Source of the DNA: Streptomyces sp. FIT100
Lineage (GTDB): Bacteria > Actinomycetota > Actinomycetes > Streptomycetales > Streptomycetaceae
Direction of reading: 5' to 3'
Assembly (NCBI RefSeq): GCF_024584805.1
Contig: NZ_CP075715.1
Location: 3,916,526-3,980,525, forward strand
Length of the DNA stretch: 64,000 bases
Positions 24,224 to 32,272 of this stretch are shown here, piece after piece. Made by a program: the position numbers and the translations under genes. Within the stretch, counting starts at the first letter, position 1. Every line of letters starts with the position of its first letter. The notes under the pieces are model-generated. The model searched no databases. It was given only the letters and a program-made list of their open reading frames with translations, and was not told the origin of the DNA.

Positions 24224-25720
24224 TCAGCCGACCGTGGGCCCCGTCGTTCCCCACTCCACCCGGGGCCCCTCCACCGCGTGCGCGGCATGACGCGGCGGAT
24301 GTGCCGCCCGCCCGAGCACGAACACGTCCGGCGCCCCGTCCAGCACCCCGCCCGAGGGGTCGTCGGCCCCCTCCCGCCGGACGGGATCCCGCTCCGGCAT
24401 CAGGATGTCCCGTACGACCACGGCGCACAGGTACAGCGTCCCCAGCAGGTGCACAGCGATCGCCAGCTGATAGCCCTCCGTCGGAAGACCCTGGTGCTTG
24501 TCGCCGCTGGTCGTGTACGCCAGGTACATCCAGATCCCCAGGAAGTACATGACCTCGCATGCCTGCCAGATCAGGAAGTCCCTCCAGCGGGGCCTGGCCA
24601 GGGCCGCGAGCGGGATCAGCCACAGCACGTACTGCGGTGAGTAGACCTTGTTGGTGAGGATGAAAGCGGCCACCACCAGAAAGGCGAGCTGCGCGAAGCG
24701 CGGCCGACGAGGAGCCGTCAGAGCCAGGGCGGCGATCCCCGCGCACGCCAGGACCATCAGCACCATCGCGTACGTGTTGACGGTTTCGACCTCGATCGAC
24801 TCACCCGTGCGCTGCGTGATGATCAGCCAGAAGGAACCGAAGTCGACCTGCCGCTCCTGGCTGAAGGTGTAGAACTTCTTCCACCCCTCGGGCGCGAGCA
24901 GCATCACCGGCACGTTCACGACCAGCCAGGCGCCCGCCGCACCCAGCAGGGCCGCCCCGTACTCCCGGTACCTTCCGGCCCGCCAGCACAGCACCAGCAG
25001 CGGCCCGAGCAGCAGCGCCGGATAGAGCTTGGCAGCAGTGGCGAGGCCGATCAGGATACCGAAGGCCAGGGCCCGGCCCCGGGACCACATGAGCATCGCC
25101 GCCGCCGCGAGGGCCACCGCGAAGAGATCCCAGTTGATCGTGGCGGTGAGAGCGAACGCGGGCGCGAGAGCGACGAGAAGCCCGTCCCAGGGCCGTCGGC
25201 GGTGCGTGCGTGCCACACAGACCGCGATGATCGCGGCGCAGATCATCAGCATGCCCGCGTTGACCATCCAGTACAGCTGCTCACGATGCTGGACGGAGCC
25301 GCCGGACGGTGTCAGCCAGGCCGCGACCTGCATGAACAGCCCTGTGAGGACGGGGTATTCAAGGAACTCCATATCGCCGCTGAGCCGGTCGAAGTACGGC
25401 ACGAGACCGTCGGCGAAGCCCCGCCCGAGGAAGAGGTGCGGGATGTCGGAGTAGCACGCGTGCGTGTACTGCGAGCTGGTGCCACGGAACCACGCCCAGT
25501 TGTAGCAGGGGAGCTTCTGCACCATCCCCAGCGCGAACATCCCGATCGCGACCAGGGCCACGACCCGCACGGGCGTCAGCCGGCTCGTGCCGATCCGCGC
25601 GAAGCGCCCGAGCGGACCGCCGATCAGCTCGCTGCCGGCCGCCGCGACCTCGTCCCGCTGCGTGGGGGACACCGTCGACTGCTCCTGGTGGTGCACGTTC
25701 GTCTTCTCTGCGCTCGGCAT
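24224..25720 (-). CDS. GT87-type polytopic mannosyltransferase-like membrane protein
   Basis: This 498-residue protein has about 11 hydrophobic helices and the organisation of GT87/GT-C glycosyltransferases, which transfer sugar from polyprenyl-phosphate donors outside the membrane. Typical pieces are YSDIPHLFLGRGFADGLVPY, EYPVLTGLFM, ATAAKLYPALLLGPLLVLCW and TNKVYSPQYVLWLIPL. The acceptor is unknown. The ATG at 25718-25720 is chosen because CAGGA lies 7 nt before it; the GTG two codons upstream touches that site. It converges with the alanine-racemase-like gene and lies downstream of the PBP gene on the same strand, separated by a terminator. Confidence 0.8.
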   Translation of the reverse strand: MPSAEKTNVHHQEQSTVSPTQRDEVAAAGSELIGGPLGRFARIGTSRLTPVRVVALVAIGMFALGMVQKLPCYNWAWFRGTSSQYTHACYSDIPHLFLGRGFADGLVPYFDRLSGDMEFLEYPVLTGLFMQVAAWLTPSGGSVQHREQLYWMVNAGMLMICAAIIAVCVARTHRRRPWDGLLVALAPAFALTATINWDLFAVALAAAAMLMWSRGRALAFGILIGLATAAKLYPALLLGPLLVLCWRAGRYREYGAALLGAAGAWLVVNVPVMLLAPEGWKKFYTFSQERQVDFGSFWLIITQRTGESIEVETVNTYAMVLMVLACAGIAALALTAPRRPRFAQLAFLVVAAFILTNKVYSPQYVLWLIPLAALARPRWRDFLIWQACEVMYFLGIWMYLAYTTSGDKHQGLPTEGYQLAIAVHLLGTLYLCAVVVRDILMPERDPVRREGADDPSGGVLDGAPDVFVLGRAAHPPRHAAHAVEGPRVEWGTTGPTVG

Positions 25721-25761
25721 AGGCACATCCTGCCGTACACCGCTGTCGGCGCGTTCTGACC

Positions 25762-25770
25762 TGTGGACAA
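25762..25770. promoter_or_regulatory. Single perfect DnaA box upstream of the GT87 gene
   Basis: TGTGGACAA, the reverse complement of TTGTCCACA, lies 42 bp before the GT87 start. An isolated box may act in DnaA binding or be chance. Confidence 0.4.
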
Positions 25771-25775
25771 CGGCG

Positions 25776-25818
25776 AGGGCCGCCGCACCGGAGGAACGAT
25801 TCCGGTGCGACGGCCCTT
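25776..25818 (-). terminator. Terminator after the PBP gene
   Basis: A near-perfect stem with arms at about 25776-25791 and 25802-25818 (one mismatch) lies 26 bp beyond the PBP stop codon, separating it from the GT87 gene. Confidence 0.65.
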
Positions 25819-25843
25819 ACGACGGATGCCGGACACGTGGCCG

Positions 25844-28570
25844 TCAGCTGTCGGCGCCTCCGAGCCAGCCGCCTGAGGTGTTGCTGCCCTGGCTGCCGTT
25901 GCCATTGCCGCTGCCGCCTGTCGGCGGCGAGGGACTGGTGGTCGCCCCGCCGTCCGTGGCTCCGCCGTCGGTCGTGCCGCCCGTATCGGTGCCGGTGTTG
26001 GTTCCTCCGTCGTCCTGGCCGCCGGTCGGGGGGCAGTTCCAGCCGAACGGGTCGCAGGAGCTGCTGGGGTCGGGCGACTCAGACGGCGTCGTGGACGGCG
26101 ACTCGGACGGCGACTCGGACGGGGTCTCGGACGGCGTCACGGACGGGGTCGGCTCGGGGCTCTTCAGCCCACCGCCGTAGACGGCCTCGGCATCGAGAGG
26201 CTCGGGCTCGGGGAACGGAATCCCTTCCTTGCCCTTGAGCGCCCCCGACATGTAGTCCCTGAAGATCTCGGACGGGAACGACGCGCCGTGGATCTTCTCC
26301 TGGCCACCCGTACCGAACATCTCGAGGAACTTGCGGTCCTTGTTCTTCTCGTTGTCGTCCAGCCGGTACATGTCGATGGCGGTCGACAACTGAGGGGTGT
26401 ACCCGACGAACCAGGCGGACTTGTTGCCGTCCGTCGTACCGGTCTTGCCGGCGACCTCGCGGTCGGGCAGCTGGGCGTTCGTGCCGGTGCCCTTCTCGAC
26501 GACATCCTTGAGGACGTCGGTCACGTTGCTCGCGACGGCGGACGAGAAGGCCCTGTCACTGTCGCCCTCGTGCTCGTAGATGGTCTTCCCTCCCTTCTCC
26601 ACCCGGGTGACGGAGTAGGGCTCCGTCTGCTCCCCGTTCGCGGCGAAGGTCCCGTACGCCCCCGCCATGCGGATGGCGCTGGGGTCGGAGATGCCGAGTG
26701 AGAACGAGGGGACGTCGGCCTTGACCAGGCTGTCCTCCAGCAGACCGGCCTTGATCGCGGTCTGCCGTACGTTGTCGATGCCGATGTCCATGCCCAGCTG
26801 GGCGTAGGGCGAGTTCGCCGACTTCACCATCGCTTCACGCAGGGTGATGTCGGGGTACGACTCCTGACCGTCATTGGTCTGGAGCCACTGCTCACCGTCC
26901 TCGTTCTCCCAGGTGGTCCCGTTGTAGTTCTTGATCTTGAGCTTGTTGACGCCGTTGTACTTGCTCTTGTTGGGATCGACGAGGGTGCGGCTCTCGGCCC
27001 CCTGATCGGGACCCAGTGACGGATCACGGACGCCGACGTCCATCGCCGCGGCCAGGACGAAGGGCTTGAAGGTCGAGCCGACCTGGGCACCGGTGTCGTT
27101 GGCGTTGTTGGTGAAGTGCTTGGTCGCGTCCTGGCCGCCGTAGATGGCGACGATCTTCCCGGTCTCGGGCTCCACCGAGGCTCCGCCGAACTGGACATGG
27201 GTGTCCTTGTCCGGGCGCTTCTTCGGGTCGATGTTCTCCTTGTAGACCTTCTTGACGGCGTTCTCGAGCTTCGTGACCTTGTCCTTCTCGAAGGTCGTGT
27301 GGATCTCGTAGCCGCCCGTGGTCAGATCGTCGGCGGTGATGCCGAGATCGTTCTTGTTGATGAAGTTGGCCTTGGCCAGGTCGACGAGGTAACCGACCTG
27401 CCCGCCGAGCTGAGCGTTCTTCTTCATACTCTGGACGTCGGGAAGCGCGGTGTACTTGGCCCGCTCCGCCGCGGAGAGGTGACCGTCCCTCACCATCTCG
27501 CCGAGGATCCACGCCCACCGCTTGGCGAGGCGCTCGGTGTTGGCTTTGGCGTTGGCCGCGGGGTCGATCTCCTCTGCGCCGGCCGGGTCGTAGTACGTCG
27601 CACCCTTCAGCAGGGAGGCGAGCACGGCGCACTCGCTTGCGTTGAGCTTCTTGGCGTCCTTGGCGAAGTACGTGCGGGCGGCCGCCTGGATCCCGTAGGC
27701 ACCGCGTCCGTAGTACGCGGTGTTCAGGTAGCCCTCCATGATCTCGTCCTTCTCCATGGTGGCGCCCACCCTGATGGAGATGAAGAGCTCCTTGAACTTA
27801 CGGCTCAGGGTCTGTTCCTGGCTCAGCCGTGTGTTCTTGACGTACTGCTGGGTGATCGTCGAGCCGCCCTGGGTCTCGCCGCCCGTCGCCATGTTGAAGA
27901 GGGCACGACCGATACCCATCGGGTCGACGCCCGAGTCCTTGCGGAAGGTCTTGTTCTCGGCGGAGATCACCGCGTTCTGCATTTCGAGCGGGATCTGCGC
28001 TATCGGGATGATCTGGCGGTTGACCTCACCACCGGTGGCGGCCATCTGTGTGCCGTCCGCCCAGTAGTAGACGTTGTTCTGCGCCTTCGAGGCGAGGTTC
28101 TGGTCGGGCACGCCCACCATCGCGTACGCAATGGTCCCCGCCGCCATCAGGCTCCCGAGGAAGGCCAGGCACAGCCCGCTCGCGAGCTTCCACGACGGCA
28201 CCCAGCGCCGCCAGCCGTACTTGTCGTGGCGCGGATAGTCGATCAGCCGCTTCTTTCCGGGGTAACCGCCCCGGCCACGGCCGCCAGGGCCGCCGGAATC
28301 ACCTCCGCCACGGCGGCCGCCGTGGCCTCCGTAGCCTGCTCCACCGCCCTCGGCGGCCCTTCTGCGGCCCCCACCGCTGCGCTGCGCCGCGCGCCGGGCC
28401 TCGGCGCGCCCGCCGTACGGCCGCTCCTGCTCGTACGCGTCGGAAGGGGATCCGGTGCTGGTGCCCCGGGAGGGGGCTGCGCGGCGGCCTGAGGGCTGCT
28501 GTGCGGCGCGCCTGGCCGCGGCGCGTCCGCCGCCCTGGGGCTGCGGCGGTTTGCGACGGTGCTCGCTCAT
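25844..28570 (-). CDS. Class A penicillin-binding protein (transglycosylase/transpeptidase)
   Basis: This 908-residue bifunctional enzyme polymerises glycan strands and cross-links them. About 125 cytosolic residues rich in Arg/Gly/Ala lead to one transmembrane helix (about 130-152). The GT51 domain follows (ISAENKTFRKDSGVDPMGIG, GGSTITQQYVKN). The transpeptidase domain has nucleophile SxxK in GSTFKPF (near 500), SxN in KSANSPYAQ and KTG in GKTGTTDGNKSAW (near 706). The tail is a Ser/Pro/Glu then Gly/Thr-rich low-complexity region. The ATG at 28568-28570 removes an unlikely 55-residue extension. It is divergent from the PadR gene. Confidence 0.94.
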   Translation of the reverse strand: MSEHRRKPPQPQGGGRAAARRAAQQPSGRRAAPSRGTSTGSPSDAYEQERPYGGRAEARRAAQRSGGGRRRAAEGGGAGYGGHGGRRGGGDSGGPGGRGRGGYPGKKRLIDYPRHDKYGWRRWVPSWKLASGLCLAFLGSLMAAGTIAYAMVGVPDQNLASKAQNNVYYWADGTQMAATGGEVNRQIIPIAQIPLEMQNAVISAENKTFRKDSGVDPMGIGRALFNMATGGETQGGSTITQQYVKNTRLSQEQTLSRKFKELFISIRVGATMEKDEIMEGYLNTAYYGRGAYGIQAAARTYFAKDAKKLNASECAVLASLLKGATYYDPAGAEEIDPAANAKANTERLAKRWAWILGEMVRDGHLSAAERAKYTALPDVQSMKKNAQLGGQVGYLVDLAKANFINKNDLGITADDLTTGGYEIHTTFEKDKVTKLENAVKKVYKENIDPKKRPDKDTHVQFGGASVEPETGKIVAIYGGQDATKHFTNNANDTGAQVGSTFKPFVLAAAMDVGVRDPSLGPDQGAESRTLVDPNKSKYNGVNKLKIKNYNGTTWENEDGEQWLQTNDGQESYPDITLREAMVKSANSPYAQLGMDIGIDNVRQTAIKAGLLEDSLVKADVPSFSLGISDPSAIRMAGAYGTFAANGEQTEPYSVTRVEKGGKTIYEHEGDSDRAFSSAVASNVTDVLKDVVEKGTGTNAQLPDREVAGKTGTTDGNKSAWFVGYTPQLSTAIDMYRLDDNEKNKDRKFLEMFGTGGQEKIHGASFPSEIFRDYMSGALKGKEGIPFPEPEPLDAEAVYGGGLKSPEPTPSVTPSETPSESPSESPSTTPSESPDPSSSCDPFGWNCPPTGGQDDGGTNTGTDTGGTTDGGATDGGATTSPSPPTGGSGNGNGSQGSNTSGGWLGGADS

Positions 28571-28931
28571 CGAACGACTACTCCTCGGGCAGGCATGAAT
28601 GCCTGGAAGCGGCAGTTGAGATCCGGTCCCCCCGATATGGATACGGACGAGCCCGCCGGGGGGCTCATCCGTGGTGCATCCAGGACGACGACGCTTGGCG
28701 GCGTCACACGGTTCCCGGTGGTCTGCATGCCGCACAGACTACGCACGGCCAAAACCTCCCTAGGGGACGATTTCACCCCAAAGCAGGCAACTTATGTGGC
28801 GTGAATTAGTGATGTGACGCCGGTCACGATGCCTCCTCTTGTCGCAACAGGAGAGCCGTTCTATCGTCTGGATGTATCGAGTCGATACATCACTACGGCA
28901 TAGGGGCCGAGGAAGGCGGAGGAGGCGATCG
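28571..28931. promoter_or_regulatory. PBP / PadR divergent promoter region with a palindromic operator
   Basis: This 361-bp gap has no gene. A promoter toward PadR is plausible: TTGTCG at 28839-28844, a 17-bp spacer and TATCGT at 28862-28867. Directly after the -10 lies a 19-bp perfect palindrome at 28872-28890 (ATGTATCGA-G-TCGATACAT), just where a repressor would block transcription. The ribosome site is GGCGGAGGAGG before the ATG at 28932. No feature could be assigned in the first 260 bp toward the PBP gene. Confidence 0.7.
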
Positions 28932-29651
28932 ATGAGCAGACGTTCCGGCATCCTCGAGTTCGCCGTTCTGGGCCTGCTCCGCGAGGCTCCGATGCACGGA
29001 TACGAGCTGCGCAAGCGGCTCAACACGTCGCTGGGGATCTTCCGCGCGTTCAGTTACGGGACCCTCTATCCCTGTCTCAAGACGCTGGTCGCCAACGGCT
29101 GGTTGATCGAGGAGCCGGGCAGTGCCCCCGAGGACGCCCTCGCCGCGTCCCTCGCCGGCCGTCGGGCGAAGATCGTCTACCGGCTGACGGCAGAAGGTAA
29201 GGAGCACTTCGAGGAGCTCCTGTCCCACACGGGCCCCGACGCCTGGGAGGACGAGCACTTCGCAGCCCGGTTCGCCTTCTTCGGCCAGACGGAGCGCGAG
29301 GTACGGATGCGCGTGCTGGAGGGCCGCCGCAGCCGGCTGGAGGAGCGCCTGGAGAAAATGCGCGCCTCTCTCGCCCGCACGCGCGAGCGCCTCGACGACT
29401 ACACGCTTGAGCTGCAGCGGCACGGCATGGAGTCCGTGGAGCGCGAGGTGCGCTGGCTGAACGAGCTCATCGAGAGCGAGCGGGCCGGGCGGGATCAGCG
29501 ACGATCCCCTTCCGGCGAGGACGACGCTCCGCAGGACTACACATCTGGAGAGACGGGCGGCCTGCCCCGGCACCGGGGCGAAGCGCCCCCTGAGGGGAGC
29601 CCTTCCGGGCACCCCGAGCAGCCGGATCCGTCCGAAGACACCACCAAGTGA
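28932..29651 (+). CDS. PadR-family transcriptional regulator
   Basis: This 239-residue regulator has an N-terminal winged helix (about 5-85: ILEFAVLGLLREAPMHGYEL, SYGTLYPCLKTLVANGWLIE). A charged helical dimerisation region (about 105-170, LEERLEKMRASLARTRERL) and an acidic disordered tail follow. PadR proteins are usually repressors of nearby genes. It probably autoregulates through the palindrome at 28872-28890. The ino1 gene begins 52 bp after its stop in the same direction, so control of inositol synthesis is likely. Confidence 0.92.
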   Translation: MSRRSGILEFAVLGLLREAPMHGYELRKRLNTSLGIFRAFSYGTLYPCLKTLVANGWLIEEPGSAPEDALAASLAGRRAKIVYRLTAEGKEHFEELLSHTGPDAWEDEHFAARFAFFGQTEREVRMRVLEGRRSRLEERLEKMRASLARTRERLDDYTLELQRHGMESVEREVRWLNELIESERAGRDQRRSPSGEDDAPQDYTSGETGGLPRHRGEAPPEGSPSGHPEQPDPSEDTTK

Positions 29652-29703
29652 GGCCCCGCATCCACGCAGGGTCTCGTACGAGAACAAACAGGGAGCAACC
29701 GGA

Positions 29704-30786
29704 ATGGGTTCGGTTCGCGTAGCCATCGTCGGCGTGGGCAACTGCGCCGCCTCGCTGGTGCAGGGCGTCGAGTACTACAAGGACGCCGACCCGGCCGCCA
29801 AGGTGCCGGGTCTGATGCACGTCCAGTTCGGCGACTACCACGTCCGTGACGTCGAGTTCGTCGCCGCCTTCGATGTCGACGCGAAGAAGGTCGGGCTCGA
29901 CCTCGCGGACGCCATCGGTGCCAGCGAGAACAACACCATCAAGATCTGCGACGTCCCGGCCACGGGTGTGAAGGTCCAGCGCGGCCACACCCTCGACGGT
30001 CTGGGCAAGTACTACCGCGAGACCATCGAGGAGTCCCCCGAGACCCCGGTCGACGTCGTCCAGGTCCTCAAGGACAAGCAGGTCGACGTTCTTGTCTGCT
30101 ACCTACCGGTGGGTTCCGAGGACGCCGCGAAGTTCTACGCCCAGTGCGCAATCGACGCCAAGGTCGGCTTCGTCAACGCCCTCCCGGTCTTCATCGCCGG
30201 CACCAAGGAATGGGCCGACAAGTTCACCGAGGCCGGCGTCCCGATCGTCGGTGACGACATCAAGTCGCAGGTCGGCGCCACCATCACGCACCGCGTCATG
30301 GCGAAGCTGTTCGAGGACCGGGGCGTCATCCTGGACCGCACGATGCAGCTGAACGTCGGCGGCAACATGGACTTCAAGAACATGCTCGAGCGCGAGCGCC
30401 TGGAGTCCAAGAAGATCTCCAAGACGCAGGCCGTCACCTCCCAGATCCCCGACCGGGAGCTCGGCGAGAAGAACGTCCACATCGGCCCGTCGGACTACGT
30501 GGCCTGGCTCGACGACCGCAAGTGGGCGTACGTCCGCCTGGAGGGCCGCGCGTTCGGCGATGTCCCGCTGAACCTGGAGTACAAGCTCGAGGTATGGGAC
30601 TCCCCGAACTCGGCGGGTGTCATCATCGACGCCCTGCGCGCCGCGAAGATCGCCAAGGATCGGGGTATCGGCGGTCCGATCCTCTCCGCCTCCTCGTACT
30701 TCATGAAGTCTCCGCCGGTCCAGTACTTCGACGACGAGGCCCGCGAGAACGTGGAGAAGTTCATCCGGGGCGAGGTCGAGCGCTAG
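29704..30786 (+). CDS. ino1: Inositol-3-phosphate synthase (actinobacterial type)
   Basis: This 360-residue enzyme converts glucose 6-phosphate to inositol 3-phosphate with NAD+, the first step towards phosphatidylinositol and mycothiol. The Rossmann start VAIVGVGNCAASLVQGVEYY binds the cofactor. Active-site segments include TMQLNVGGNMDFKNML, LESKKISKTQAVTSQIPD and LEYKLEVWDSPNSAGVIIDA. The length fits the short actinobacterial form (about 360 residues) rather than the eukaryotic one of about 510. It is probably cotranscribed with PadR, and a strong terminator follows. Confidence 0.96.
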   Translation: MGSVRVAIVGVGNCAASLVQGVEYYKDADPAAKVPGLMHVQFGDYHVRDVEFVAAFDVDAKKVGLDLADAIGASENNTIKICDVPATGVKVQRGHTLDGLGKYYRETIEESPETPVDVVQVLKDKQVDVLVCYLPVGSEDAAKFYAQCAIDAKVGFVNALPVFIAGTKEWADKFTEAGVPIVGDDIKSQVGATITHRVMAKLFEDRGVILDRTMQLNVGGNMDFKNMLERERLESKKISKTQAVTSQIPDRELGEKNVHIGPSDYVAWLDDRKWAYVRLEGRAFGDVPLNLEYKLEVWDSPNSAGVIIDALRAAKIAKDRGIGGPILSASSYFMKSPPVQYFDDEARENVEKFIRGEVER

Positions 30787-30851
30787 CCAGACGCTGCGCC
30801 GCCCGTCATCGAGACGGAGCGCGGTGCACCACTCGTCCGTCCTTATGGACA

Positions 30852-30892
30852 AGCAGAGGGTCCCCGTGGCGTATGTCCGGGGACCCTCTGCT
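30852..30892 (+). terminator. Terminator after ino1
   Basis: A perfect 14-bp stem (30852-30865 with 30879-30892) with a 13-nt loop lies 65 bp after the ino1 stop, just before the MFS start at 30911. Confidence 0.8.
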
Positions 30893-30910
30893 TGTGTGAC
30901 GCTTGCGCAC

Positions 30911-32179
30911 ATGCCTGTCGTACGTGATCTGCGCGTACTCCTGCGCCTGACGAATTTCCGCCGCCTGCTCGCGGTACGGCTGCTCTCACAGTCCGCCGAC
31001 GGCGTCTACCAGGTGGCGCTCGCCGCGTACGTCGTCTTCTCACCGGAGCGGCAGACCTCACCCGCCGCGATCGCTTCCGCGATGGCCGTGCTGCTGCTGC
31101 CGTACTCCCTCGTCGGCCCCTTCGCCGGTGTCCTGCTCGACCGGTGGCAGCGCCGCCAGATCTTCCTGTACGGCAATCTGCTGCGTGCCGGCCTTGCCGC
31201 CGGCACAGCGGTACTGATCCTCTCCGGCGTCCCCGACTGGCTCTTCTACGCCTCCGCGCTCTCCGTCACAGCTGTCAACCGGTTCATCCTGGCCGGACTG
31301 TCCGCCGCCTTGCCCCGCGTGGTGGATGAAGAGCGGCTCGTCGTGGCCAACTCCCTCTCACCGACAGCGGGAACCCTCGCGGCGACTGCCGGCGGCGGGC
31401 TCGCTTTCGCTGTTCGACTTCTCGCTGCCGATTCCGACGCCACGGTCGTGGCCCTGGGCGCCGCGCTCTATCTCTGCGCCGCGTTCGCCTCCCTGCGCTT
31501 GGGACGCGAGTTGCTCGGCCCCGATCCCGAGCAGCTTCAGCCCCGCCTTGCCGCCGCGGTGGCCTCAACGGCGCGCGGCCTCATCAGCGGCTTGCGCCAT
31601 CTGTCAGAACGCAGAACGGCGGCACGGGCTCTCGTGGCGATGTCGGCGCTGCGCTTCTGTTACGGCCTGCTGACCGTCATGGTTCTGATGCTCTGCCGGT
31701 ACGCCTGGTCAAGCACAGAGTCGGAGGGTCTCGCTCTGCTCGGTCTGGCCTTGGCGATTTCAGGTGCGGGCTTCTTCGCCGCTGCCGTCATTACGCCGTG
31801 GGCGGTCGACCGGCTCGGAGCGTACGGCTGGGTGGCGACGTGCGCGGGAGTAGCGGCCGTACTCGAACCGGCCCTGGCGCTACCGTTCGCTCCTGTCCCG
31901 ATACTCATCGCCGCATTCACTCTCGGACTCATCACCCAGGGGGCGAAGATCGCCACCGACACCATCGTCCAGACATCTGTCGATGATGCCTTCCGCGGTC
32001 GGGTGTTCTCGCTCTACGACGTGATGTTCAATGTGGCCTTTGTCGCCGCCGCAGGCGTGGCCGCGCTGATGCTGCCACCGGACGGCAGGTCCGTCCCGCT
32101 CGTCCTCTCAGTGGCCGTGATCTACGGCCTCGTGGCTGCAGCCATGGCCCGTTGGCGAGAGGGGCGATGTTTCACGTGA
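30911..32179 (+). CDS. MFS transporter
   Basis: This 422-residue protein has 12 predicted helices. The loop between helices 2 and 3 (AGVLLDRWQRRQIFLYGNLL) is the usual MFS motif A, and GAKIATDTIVQTSVDDAFRG is the equivalent in the second half. The substrate is unknown. The ATG at 30911 starts the first amphipathic segment. The last residues, RCFT, and the TGA stop are encoded inside a parS site, so the gene end is fixed by the ParB-binding palindrome. Confidence 0.9.
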   Translation: MPVVRDLRVLLRLTNFRRLLAVRLLSQSADGVYQVALAAYVVFSPERQTSPAAIASAMAVLLLPYSLVGPFAGVLLDRWQRRQIFLYGNLLRAGLAAGTAVLILSGVPDWLFYASALSVTAVNRFILAGLSAALPRVVDEERLVVANSLSPTAGTLAATAGGGLAFAVRLLAADSDATVVALGAALYLCAAFASLRLGRELLGPDPEQLQPRLAAAVASTARGLISGLRHLSERRTAARALVAMSALRFCYGLLTVMVLMLCRYAWSSTESEGLALLGLALAISGAGFFAAAVITPWAVDRLGAYGWVATCAGVAAVLEPALALPFAPVPILIAAFTLGLITQGAKIATDTIVQTSVDDAFRGRVFSLYDVMFNVAFVAAAGVAALMLPPDGRSVPLVLSVAVIYGLVAAAMARWREGRCFT

Positions 32180-32200
32180 AACATCGCCCCTCTCGCCAAC
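32151..32200. repeat. 50-bp perfect palindrome centred on a parS site
   Basis: Arms of 25 bp, 32151-32175 and 32176-32200, are exact reverse complements with no spacer. The central 14 bp are parS; the flanks (GGCGAGAGGGGCGAT and its complement) extend the symmetry into the MFS gene and past its stop. In RNA it would fold into a long GC-rich hairpin and could act as the terminator of the MFS gene. This dual role is inferred. Confidence 0.9.
32169..32182. promoter_or_regulatory. parS site 4, overlapping the MFS stop codon
   Basis: A perfect GTTTCACGTGAAAC. The TGA of the MFS gene (32177-32179) lies within it, and it is the centre of the 50-bp palindrome. Confidence 0.95.
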
Positions 32201-32226
32201 ACATCCAGCCCTCCGCGCACCGCCAT

Positions 32227-32240
32227 GTTTCACGTGAAAC
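32227..32240. promoter_or_regulatory. parS site 5
   Basis: A perfect GTTTCACGTGAAAC, 58 bp from site 4 (start to start). Symmetry extends to 24 bp (32222-32245 approximately). It lies between the MFS and cca stop codons. Confidence 0.95.
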
Positions 32241-32272
32241 ATGGCTCGCTGCGGAACAGGGTCGGGCTCGCC

